Shown one piece after another: positions 42,196-52,710 of a stretch of 64,000 nt of DNA. The stretch covers positions 1-64,000 of the forward strand of contig JAUIRK010001015.1 of assembly GCA_030549495.1 (NCBI GenBank), read 5' to 3'. Each line of letters opens with the position of its first letter. Position 1 is the stretch's first letter. The stretch is from Nectonema munidae. Lineage: Eukaryota; Nematomorpha; Nectonematoida; Nectonematidae. The notes beneath the pieces were generated by a model. It made no database searches and was not told the origin of the DNA. It was given only the letters and a program-made list of their open reading frames with translations. The position numbers and the translations under genes were made by a program.

Positions 42196-43159
42196 ACCAA
42201 TACTACTTTTTGCAAATTTTTACTTGTTTGATTTGCAGAAAGAATTAAACTGTTTTTCAATATTTCTTTTTCATGATATATATATCATTAGAAAGCTTAT
42301 CGTTTGCTACATACTCTAGAATAATTTATTTTTGCAAAAGTTTTAAAAATTTTAATAAATGGACATTACTTCAAAAAATTTTGTCTAAATTTTTGAAAAA
42401 ATTACGGACCACCTTTTTGTTGAAGCATAATCTGTCTTTTTTAAAAAAAAAATAAATGAAAATGTTATCATTGGAAAGGTATACTCTTTGTGGTTAACAT
42501 AGGCTAGGTTATACAAATAAATATATTTTCATTTTTCCAAAATCTGCTTTTATGTGAGGTCAGTCAAGTTTTATCTAGTTTCAAAAAATACCAATAATAA
42601 TTAACGTTCTTAATTTATATAATATTTTTTCAATATTTTATATTCACAAAGGTAAAATATGATTTTTACATTTTAAAATTTCATAGTTGAAGAAAACTGT
42701 CGAAAATTAATATATATTTTTTACTTTTTATGGGTCAGTAATATAGGTCAGTATAATGTTTTTCTAATAAATTTTAAATTATTTTTGAAGTGAAAAATGT
42801 TGATCGAATGTACAAGATTTGAAGCTATACTCTTTGTGGGTAAAATAGGCTAGGTTTTACAAATAAATATATTTTTATTTTTCCAAAATCCGCTTTTATG
42901 TGAGGTCAGTCAACTTTTATCTAGTTTCAAAAAATACCAATAATAAACGGATGAGTTTATATATTATTTCTTCAAAATTTTATATTCACAAAGGTAGAAT
43001 ATGGTTTTTAACATTTTAAAATGTCATAGTTAAATAAAACTGTCGAAAATTAATATATATTTTTTACTTTTTATGGGTCAGTAGTATAGGTCAGTATAAT
43101 ATTTTTCTAATAAATTTTAAATTATTTTTCAAGTGAAAAATGTCGATTAAATGTAAGAG

Positions 43160-43680
43160 TTTTGTTTGATAATCGTAGTCTACTTTTATTTAGTTTAGAT
43201 ACAACCTTTCTAATTTTTAACGAAGGGCATTCGTTAAAAATTATACCGACAGTGTGCGAAGAATAAATCACATTATTGATTGATTTTAGAGCATAATTAT
43301 GCGAAGAAAGATTAATACATGTTGCATTACGCGTTTGTTACCGCAGTGAATTCTTATCTCACATACGCTTCACCACATCTTTAGCACGCGTGTGTGGTTT
43401 ATTAATGTCGAGAATGTACGAATTTTGTTGGATAATCGTAGTCTACTTTTATTTAGTTTAGATACAACCTTTCTAATTTTTAACGAAGGGCATTCGTTAT
43501 ATTTATACCGACAGTGTGCGAATAATAAATCACATTATTGATTGATTTTAGAGCATAACTATGCGAAGAAAGATGAACACATGTTGCATTACGCGTTTGT
43601 GAGCGCAGGAAATTCTTATCTCGCATACGCTTCACCACATGTTTAGCACGCGTGTGTGGTTTATTTTATCGGGCTAGTGT
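43160..43680 (-). repeat. Two TATA-bearing ~260-bp units, left arm
   Basis: They are two tandem units, reading on the minus strand. Each contains CACACGCGTGCTAAAG, an AACGCGTAATGCAACATG box, CACTGTCGG before an AT-box (TATAAATA in the outer unit), and an AACGAA...TTCGTT stem. Three plus-strand units lie at 50020-50275, 53270-53520 and 53530-53785. Confidence 0.8.
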
Positions 43681-44044
43681 ACGCTTAGTTTATTTGTAGT
43701 GTTCCTAGCTTAAATCTTAGTCAAATATTAAAACGCTTATAACTTTCACATTTCTCAACAAAATGCATCATGCGATATACCAAATTAAAGCATTTTTATG
43801 GGCTTTCAGAATACATTACTTATATCATAAGTCCTTAAGAAAAACCATTTTACTGTTTTTATTTTCCATGGGCTTCATACCATTAATTAGCAGATAAGGG
43901 ATGCATTTTAAACTAAAGCTCCTTTCATTAAAATCGTGCAAATTGCAAAGTATAGGTAATAACTTTTGTAACATCGTATGAGGTAGCAAAATATGAACAG
44001 AAAGTTTGATATTTTTTGATTTTTTAAAAAATATTTTTCGATTC

Positions 44045-44400
44045 TTTGATATGAATTATCGCAGTATACAGGTTGGAGATGAACCATCGTAGTATACAGG
44101 TATAATGTATATAGGTAATAACTTGTGTAGCATCGTCTCCCCGAATGAGGTATATCAAATCTTACATTTAGCAGAATGTGAACAGAAAGTTGAACATTGT
44201 CTCCCTAGTTATTTGTATATGGAATAGAAACCATCCTAGTATACAGGTTGAAGATGAATCATCGTAGTATACAGGTTGGAGATGAATCATCGTAGTATAC
44301 AGGTTGGAGATGAATCATCGTAGTATACAGGTTGGAGATGAATCATCGTAGAATACAGGTTGGAGAAGAATCATCGTAATATACGGGTTGGAGATAACAC
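44045..44400 (+). repeat. 28-bp minisatellite, right locus
   Basis: About six units of 28 bp containing GGTTGGAGATGAATCATCG form the main array at 44232-44395, and one more pair lies at about 44050-44100. It is the inverse of the array at 5560-5910 and flanked by the same unique sequence. Confidence 0.9.
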
Positions 44401-44689
44401 GCAAGTTGTCTACCCGCGTTCAACCGTACAGGTTATGAGAATATATCATTACATATTAGAGAAGAGTTTTCTAAACTCTTTATACTGAAAAAATATTTCT
44501 TCAAATATATTACTGTTTTGTTTAAAATACCTATACTTTGCAATTTGCACGATTTTAAATATTATATTTGTCAAATAATCAAAATAAAATTCTGTGATCA
44601 AAGAATCGAAAAATATTCCTTAAAAAATCAAAAAATATCAAACTTTTTGTTCATATTTTGCTACCTCATAGCTTCAATACTTTTTGAGA

Positions 44690-45141
44690 AAAATTGATTA
44701 AAACACATATTTTGATCTATTTATCTTCTCTTTAGAAATTTATATGAAGTAAACAATAATAAAAATAATATTTATCCAAAACATATTTTTTTCGAATCAA
44801 AGTGTAAATCAAACCCGCACTTAAATTTTGGATGATTAATTCAAAAGAAGTAAAAAACTAATTTTAATATATAAAAAACTGAAAACTAAAATGATTTTAT
44901 AAAAATCTAAAAATAAATAGTGGACTACGATTATCCAACAAAACTTGTACATTCGATCTACATTTTTCACTTCAAAAATAATTTTAAATTTATTAGAAAA
45001 AGATTATACTGACCAATAAAAAAAACGAAGGTTAATTTATAAAAAAAATGGAAAAACTAATACTATTTTATAAAAATCTACAAATAAATTTAGATTCTGA
45101 GAGTAGAGTCGCTTTATAATTGTGCTGGAAATTGTCACATA

Positions 45142-45146
<5 letters not shown>
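44690..45146 (+). repeat. Tandem unit 1, left part (uninterrupted at the piggyBac site)
   Basis: It matches 50462-50635 and then 52711-52990 in direct orientation. TTAA at 44864-44867 is the unfilled target of piggyBac family 1 copy 2. Its own continuation is interrupted by LINE-2 at 45147 and resumes at 49735. Confidence 0.9.
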
Positions 45147-45187
<41 letters not shown>

Positions 45188-45657
45188 TTATTCATTTACA
45201 CAAGAGCAAAATTACATGAGGAATAAAGGACTTCATAAATTTATACACACATTCATTTAAATAAGAGAAAAAAAAATGATAAATCTTTAGAAAACTGCAA
45301 ATTTCCATCACCAGAATGACGAAAAAATTTATTCAATGAAGAGGTTGAAGGTTATATATATTCAATTCACTGAAGATCACTTTAGAGGAGAGAAGACAAA
45401 GGGATAAAACTATCCATCGAGATGACTGGTCTCCAAAGTTTATATTACACATATTTTAAAAAAAAAACAGAGGGAAAAAAAGACAGCAATAATGAAAATA
45501 TTTTTTACATATTGAGATTATTTAATATGTTACATATATATATATATAATATGTATATACAGCCTAAAAATGATAAATAATATTTAATTTAATGTATTGT
45601 TATTATATAAAATTTTATATTTGGATATATTTAAAAGAGAAGAAAAGTGTAGTGAAG

Positions 45658-48434
45658 TTATTTTAGTAGTAGTTTTACCACGGATTTTCGAAAAAATTTT
45701 TTGTTGGAAATATTGAGTTTGTTTAACAATTTATTAGCAAGATTCAATGTCCGAAAGTAAATGTTTCTGAAATTAGAATTTTCATTAAATCTCGGAATGT
45801 GCAATTTACTATATTGTCTGGTTAGATGATCATGAACTGAACTATTTGGAACAAAAAGACCGTGATATTCTCCTCGTTTTACATATTGTTTATAATAAAA
45901 CATGAGGGATGAAACTGAGTTAATTTGATATATATTTAAAATTTTGATTTCCTGATCACTTTTTTCGTTTATGAATTTGTAAAATTTTTTCATTATCTTT
46001 GATAGTTTTACCAGATGCGTTTGATTGTTAGAGCCCCATAATAGGTTTGCATAACTTAAGTGTGAAAATACATGGGAATAATAAAGGGTCTAATATTATT
46101 AATATGAGTGGAAAAGGAAAAATTTTCTTCTAGTGTTACTCCAAGAAATTTTATTCGGCTAACTCTTTTGATACTAACATTATTCAAATAAAGAGATGGG
46201 GTAGAGTTTACTGGTCTTTTGGAAAATATTATAAAGTTACTTTTCTCATGATTAATTTTTATTTTATTAAAATCACACCAATTAGTAATGTTTTTAAGTG
46301 AAGCTTGAATGGCATGATGATCAGAATTTTTTGTATTAAACATTAGAGTTAAATCATCTGCATACATGATAAGTTTGCTATGATTGTTTAAACACTTGTG
46401 TATGTCATTTATGTAAATTAAAAACAATAGCGGACCTAAGATTGATCCTTGAGGAACACCAGACTTAGAATAATAGCCGTCGGAATAAAAATTATTGAAA
46501 AATATAAAATTTTTTCTAAAAGATAAATAGTCCTGGATCAAATTATAAAAACAGCCTCTGATGCCCAACTTTCTAATTTTATATAGTAAGATATGGTGAT
46601 TCACAGTATCGAACGCCTTAGAAAAGTCTAAGAAGAAACATAACAATTTAGCTTTTTGTTCATAAGCTGTTGCTACAGATAATGATAGTTCTGATAGGGC
46701 ATCCGTGGTTGATTTATTAGGCCGAAAACCAAATTGATGTTTATAGAAGAAATTTATTTTGTTAAGATAGTTACTCAATTTCGTAAAAATAACTTTCTCA
46801 AAAATTTTAGCAAAGCTTGATAACAAAGAAATAGGTCTATACGAGCTGAATATGGTAGGCTGTTTATTAGGTTTCAGAATTGGCAGAACTTTTGCAATTT
46901 TTAGTTTGTCTGGAAAAATACCTTGTTGTATAGAAGAATTAAATATATGAACAAGAATATTACGGATGATAGGCAAAATATATATAAGTAATTTCAAGTT
47001 TATTTCATCTAGGCCCGAAGATTTCTTGTTATTCAAACTGCTCACAGCTATATTTATATCATCAATTGTGATTTTACTAAAGTAAAAAGAAGATAATTGA
47101 GACGGTAAAAAAGACTCTAGGTAAATAAAAGAACTTTCGAGGTTCGATTCGTCTGGTTCTAAAGAAAAGCTATCTGTGAAACCTTGAATATCCAAATCAA
47201 TATTGGGAGCAGTTGCTTTATTTTTCATCAATGTGTTCAAGACAGGCCATAGTGATTTATGATCACATGTAGATAGCTTTGAACAGTAATACTGCGATTT
47301 TGTATGATTAACTTTAATTTTGTAATTTTTCACAACATTTTTATAACGAAATTTATTATGAAATGAAGGGTTTTTTCTAAATTTTTTATAGTAACGAATT
47401 TTTAGACGATTTAATGCAGCTAATTCTTGTGTATACCAGGGTAAATTTGGTTTCTTTTGTTTGACTGAAACTAAAGGAAAGCATTTGGTAAAACAGTCGT
47501 GAATAATTCCATCAAAACATTCATAAATTTGATTAACGTTTTTTGAAAAATAACAATATTCAAAATTTGCAACTGACAATTTAGAAAAGAACAATTCATA
47601 AGCTTGAGGTGAAAATTTTCTTTTTAAAACTTTTGTTAACACGCTTCTGTTTTTTAAAAAAGGTAGTCTTAGAAAATTGACACAATGATCGCTTATAAGG
47701 GCATTTATATTATAGGAAGTATTGTTCACTAATTGATTTGTAAATATATTGTCTATTAAAGTTTTTGAATTTGCCAGACGTGTCGGTTTAGAAATGGCTG
47801 GGATTAAACCATTTTCAAGCATCAAACAAAGAAAATCCAAAGCATGCCTATTTTCATATATATTCAAGAGGTTTATGTTAAAATCTCCAGCAACAAAAAA
47901 AAACTCGTTTTTAATCAACTTAATAAACTGATTTAGAGATAAGAGAAAGTCTGAAATCAAAATGTTAGGGGGTCTATAAACAGCTAGTATGGAAACCTTT
48001 GTATCAAAAACTATGAACTAACCTAAAAGAAAATCAGCAGGTGATTCAACATTTTCATTTGAATTATAAAGCACTAATTTATAAATACTTTTATAATAAA
48101 TACATACACCGCCTCCAGTTCGGTTTCTTTCTTTAAAAATCGAGTTATAACTATTTAAGTTATATTTTACAGTATCACTTGAGTTCCATATTTCGCTAAA
48201 AACTATAAAATCTGGAAGGAGATTAATAGAACTCAAAAAAATCGAAAAGTTAGAAAAATTTGCAAAAAGACTTCTGATGTTTAAATGTATTATGGATAAT
48301 GAGGTAAGTGAAATATTTTCTCTATAAAGCAAAGATATATCGTCTTCATTTAAGTATTTAGTTTTATTAATTTCCAAAGAAAGTTCAGAAAATATATCAA
48401 AATCATATAAATCAGATATGTTTTGTTTATTCAT
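45658..48434 (-). pseudogene. LINE-2 ORF2, endonuclease-reverse transcriptase, broken
   Basis: 48018-48434 begins the endonuclease (LNIRSLFANF, IVFSEIW). An in-frame TAG at 48018-48020 separates it from the 634-codon piece 46056-47960, which continues in the same frame. That piece has AGDFNINLLN, SDHCVNFLRL, YRPISLLSSFAKIFEKV, DFSKAFDTVNH, SGVPQGSILGPLLFLIYIND and YADD. The C-terminal piece 45658-45993 (KKFYKFINEKSD) is reached only after a frame change and probable short deletion near 46090. About 920 residues in all, with RT motifs intact, so the copy is fairly young. Confidence 0.9.
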
Positions 48435-49453
48435 TTGAGGTGTATGAAGTAAGAGATTTTACTATTGCTAAATTTTTTAAATATGAAGGACATAGATGCG
48501 ACATACCATGATGATTTTTGTTAGTATGATTGTTTACTGAACACATGTAACAGGTATACTTATCTGGACAATCTTTAAAGGAACAACTATTTGATTCATG
48601 ATTTTCAGCACAGTACACACATATTTCCTTATTTGTATGCTTACAGTTAGTTTTAGTATGCCCAAACATTAGACAGTTTGAACAATGTTTCACATAAAAA
48701 AAATCATTTATTCTAAAGCATTTAAACTCAATGAAAATTTGATTATTATTGCATTCAAGAAATTTTCTTATTTCAGGATCAATCCTAAATATAACAGATT
48801 TTACATTTTTAGATTTGCCATTTTTTTCGAAAATAATTTCAAAGGTTTTTCCTTTATTTACAATATCAGATATTTCTTCATTTTTTTTAGTATAGATTTC
48901 AATATTTCGGTTTTGGATAAGTCTATATCAACACCTCTAATAATTATCTTGGGAAAGATAGATTTAGGTTTTGAACAAATGAATTTGTACTGAGATTGAT
49001 CTTTTAAATTGGATAATTCAGACTCTGCAGCACTCATATTTTTAATATCGGGAAAATCAATTTTGATAACGTTTTCTTTAATAGTCAATTTGTTTATTTT
49101 AGTATTTTTAAATATATTTTTATCCTTATTTTTTATTACATTTTTTAATAACTTTAAATCTTCATTTGTTTCCCCTTTTATAAAAATTGAATTTTTACTT
49201 TCATTTTTGGCATTCCAATGAGGTTCTTTTGTTAGGCTTACAGCATGAGCATAAGTTAGTTTAGAAATAGTATTTTGAGAATCAGAAAAAATTTTTCAAT
49301 TCGATCCAATTTGGATATTATGAGTGACTCTGTTTTACAATCATTTAAGACACGTAAAAGCTCTGATTTTATGTCCTTCTTACTCATTGTATCAATTTTC
49401 TTAATAATATTCTCAAGATTATTAACAATTATAGATTTGTGATCAGTCATCAA
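48427..49453 (-). pseudogene. LINE-2 ORF1, broken
   Basis: The pieces are 49256-49453 (helical, possibly coiled-coil N-terminus), 48858-49088 and its upstream extension (RRM-like, with KENVIKIDFPD), and 48427-48693. The last piece has three zinc knuckles, CSNCLMFGHTKTNC, CVYCAENHESNSC and CYMCSVNNHTNKNHH. Two frame changes, near 49280 and near 48860, divide about 340 codons. It ends SNE, overlapping the ORF2 start by eight bases. Confidence 0.8.
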
Positions 49454-49734
49454 AAAAAAAAAAAAAAAAAAAAAATTAAAATATTACAGGCTACTACACG
49501 TTGATTAAGAAAAATATATCAGAGTAAAAAATTTTAATGATATTAGTACAAAATAATTTTCTTTATAATAATAATTTTATAAGAAATATAAAGATTATAA
49601 AAAAAATTGTTTAAACAGAATATATAAGTTAAACAATAATGAAAGAAAGCAATATTATGATCAAATTATGAACGTTATACTTTGTAAGGAGGAAATGAAT
49701 AAGAGCGCCATTTTAATGAAACTAATGAAATATA

Positions 49735-50639
49735 GGTAAAAATTTGTCCTAATGAAAGGAGCTTTGGTTTAAAATGCATCCCTTATCTGCTAATTAATGG
49801 TATGAAGCCCATGGAAAATAAAAACAGTAAAAGGTATTTCTTAAGTACTTGTGATATAAGTAATGTATTCTGAAAGCCCATAAAAAATGCTTTAATTTGG
49901 TATATCGCATGATGCATTTTGTTGAGAAATGTGAAAGTTATAAGCGTTTTAATATTTGACTAAGATTTAAGCTAGGAACACTACAAATAAACTAAGCGTA
50001 CACTAGCCCGATAAAATAAACCACCCACGCGTGCTAAAGATGTGGTGAAGCGTATGCGAGATAAGAATTTCCTGCGCTCACAAACGCGTAATGCAACATG
50101 TGTTAATCTTTCTTCGCATAGTTAACCGCTAAAACCAATAACAATCGTTTTAGAATCAATAATGTGATTTATTCTTCGCACACTGTTGGTATAAAAATAA
50201 CGAGTGCCCTCCGTTAAAAATTAGAAAGGTTGTATCTAAACTAAATAAAAGTAGACTATGATTATCCAACAAAACTCATAATTTCTTCAATGTGGATGCA
50301 TGCGCACACGTGTTAGATTCGAAAAATATAATTATTTTATAAAAATATAGAAATAAATTTAGGATTATAGTGAAAAAAAATAAATTTATGAGATTACTTA
50401 TTGAGAAAAACTTATTAAAACACGTGAAAAATAAATAAATTCATGAGATTACTTATTGAGAAAAATTGATTAAAACAAATATTTTGATCTATTTATCTTC
50501 TCTTTAGAAATTTATATGAAGTAAACAATAATAAAAATAATATTTATCCAAAACATATTTTTTTCGAATCAAAGTGTAAATCAAGCTCGCACTTAAATTT
50601 TGGATGATTAATTCAAAAGAAGTAAAAAACTAATGTTAA
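49735..50639 (+). repeat. Tandem unit 1, right part, and start of unit 2
   Basis: 49735-50275 matches 52985-53515 directly and 43440-43940 inverted. It holds one TATA-type unit (TATAAAAA near 50190). 50462-50635 repeats 44690-44863. There is no gene. Confidence 0.85.
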
Positions 50640-52706
50640 CACTAGAAAGACAAAGTGGTCAAAATGACCACATCGTACTTTTTAATCAATAAATTTATAT
50701 AGAATCCAACAATTAAATCATCAGTCACTTTGTGACTTTTAATATATATAATTATACTATGTTTTTAATACATGTGTTCTTCAAAACATTTATGAATTTT
50801 CTGTGCAGAGACTAACATACCTAAAAAGACAAAGTGGTCATTTTGACATCTCATCAATCAAACATTTGTTTTCAGTTGCTTGTCCTTTTTAATTCATTTT
50901 TTAATATTTTTTATTCAATGCCTCTTCCTAAGTATAAAAGAGAAGCCTCTGCAAACGCGTTGTTATTCATTCGTAGTCTCGAGGAAGATAATTCTGGTTC
51001 AGATTTTCTCTCCAGCGAAAGCGATGAAGAAACTCTCCGTAATTTAGAGACTTCTTTCACTTCAGAAGATTCATCAAATAACTTAGAAACCGAAGAAGTA
51101 GACTTTCAAAATAATAATGATATGATTGGAAAAGATGGAACAATTTGGTCAGAAATTTCTTGCTCTGATGAACATGGACGTAAACAACAACAAAATGTTT
51201 TCAAAGTAAAATCTGGTCCAACAAATTATTCTCTTCGTAATATTGATAAAAGTTTTGTTTCAGCTTTTCGATGTATAATTTCAGAGAACATGTTGCGACA
51301 CATACAAAAATGTACTAACTTTGAAGCTAAAAATTTTGAAAATGACTGGAAAATTGATTTGCACGATATTGACAAATTTATGGCACTTTCAATATTGCGC
51401 GGCGTTTTAGGGGTAAAAATTACCCTCTCAAGTCTTTTTGGTCAAAAAAATGGGGCGTCAATTTTTTCTCAAACACTATGTCACGTTTAAAGTATGAAAA
51501 GATTATGAAATATCTGAGGTTTGATATGAAAAGCGATCGTAATAAAAGACTTGAGAATGATAAATTTGCACTTTTTTCCGATATTTGGAATATCTTTATA
51601 GAAAATTGTATTCTCTCATATACACCTGACTGTTATTTGAGCGTGGATGAACAGCTTTTTGCTACTAAAGCAAGGTGCCCTTTTACTCAATACCTACCAT
51701 CCAAGCCAGATAAATTTGGCATAAAGTTTTGGCTACTTGTTGAGGTTGAATCAAAGTATGTTTGTGGTGGATTTCCTTATCTTGGAAAAGATGAAGATAG
51801 AAGAAATCTTCAACTTGGTCATTATGTAGTGGATAAATTGCTTGAACAATCCAAACTGTATAATAAAGGTTACAATGTAACTTGTGACAACTATTTTACT
51901 TCCAAAAGTTTGTGCGAAAAACTGCTTGAAAAAAAAACAAGTTTGGTTGGAACTATAAAGCTGAATAGGAAAGAAATTCCTGAACTTTTGAAGCACAAGC
52001 CTAATAAAATGCCTAAATTTTCTTCAAAAATTTTTTATTGCAATGAAAACATTTCTCTTACAGCGTATAAAGCAAAAGAAAACAAAATGGTGTTGATTTT
52101 GAGTTCTCTTCATACTAAAACAATAAAAATTTTGCAAGATAATAAAAAAAAGCCTGAAACAATTTTGTTTTATAACTCAACAAAGTATGGTGTAAATATA
52201 GTTGACCAGATGACAAAGTTATACACTTCAAAAGCAGGAGTTAGAAGATGGCCATTAGCCCTTTTTTTCAATGTTTTAGATTTAGCCGTGGTAAATTCTT
52301 ATATACTTTACAAGAAAATAAATAAATCTTCTATATCAAGACGCCAATTTATTATGAATCTTATTGAAGAGTTAGTTAAAGATCAAGTTGAAATATGCAA
52401 TAGTGATTCGGACTTTTCTTTGAATGACGACAAAATGTTATCTTCATCAACCAGAAAACTGTGCCAAACAAAACGCTGTAAAAATAAAACTACTGAAAAG
52501 TGCAAAAAGTGTGGAAAAATGGCATGTGGTAAATGCATAAAAAAGAAGTTAATTATATGTAATAGCTGTTAGGCGTTTTTATTGTTTTTTTATTATTATT
52601 TTTAAATAAAATAGTTCTAATTTTCAAATTTTGGATAAGTTATACAGAGTCGTCAATTTGACCACATTGTCTTTTTAGGTATAAAAAATCTTTGGTACTT
52701 CTAGTG
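50640..52706 (+). mobile_element. piggyBac family 1, copy 2
   Basis: It is a 2067-bp element flanked by TTAA on both sides (50636-50639, 52707-52710), with CACTAGAA ends. The uninterrupted target is in tandem unit 1 at 44864-44867. The inner GTGGTCAAAATGACCAC palindrome near the 5' end is intact; that near the 3' end has a change (GTCGTCAATTTGACCAC). Confidence 0.95.
50918..52572 (+). pseudogene. piggyBac family 1 transposase, copy 2, inactivated
   Basis: It is nearly identical to the intact copy at 26776-28431. One G is lost from a run of five at about 51409-51412, shifting the frame after codon ~164; the second frame (51478-52572) carries the rest of the core. Independently, the third catalytic aspartate (residue 427, GVDIVDQ) is asparagine here (GVNIVDQ, codon 52195-52197). 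Other changes include P to A near the first catalytic site and P to L shortly after. The zinc tail is complete. Confidence 0.92.
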
Positions 52707-52710
52707 TTAA

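Larger units (their letters stand above)
45147..49728 (-). mobile_element. LINE-2: full-length non-LTR retrotransposon, Jockey/CR1 group
   Basis: It is 4582 bp, flanked by the 6-bp target duplication AATATA (45141-45146 and 49729-49734). The uninterrupted target is at 52980-52990. The 3' end on the minus strand is a (TTA)n tail at 45147-45186. ORF1 and ORF2 follow the LINE-1 order, including the eight-base overlap, here ATGAATAA at 48427-48434. An unusual A run of 28 or so bases lies at 49452-49478 beside the ORF1 start. The 5' leader is about 250 bp. LINE-1 and LINE-2 are clearly different families of the same group. Confidence 0.93.
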
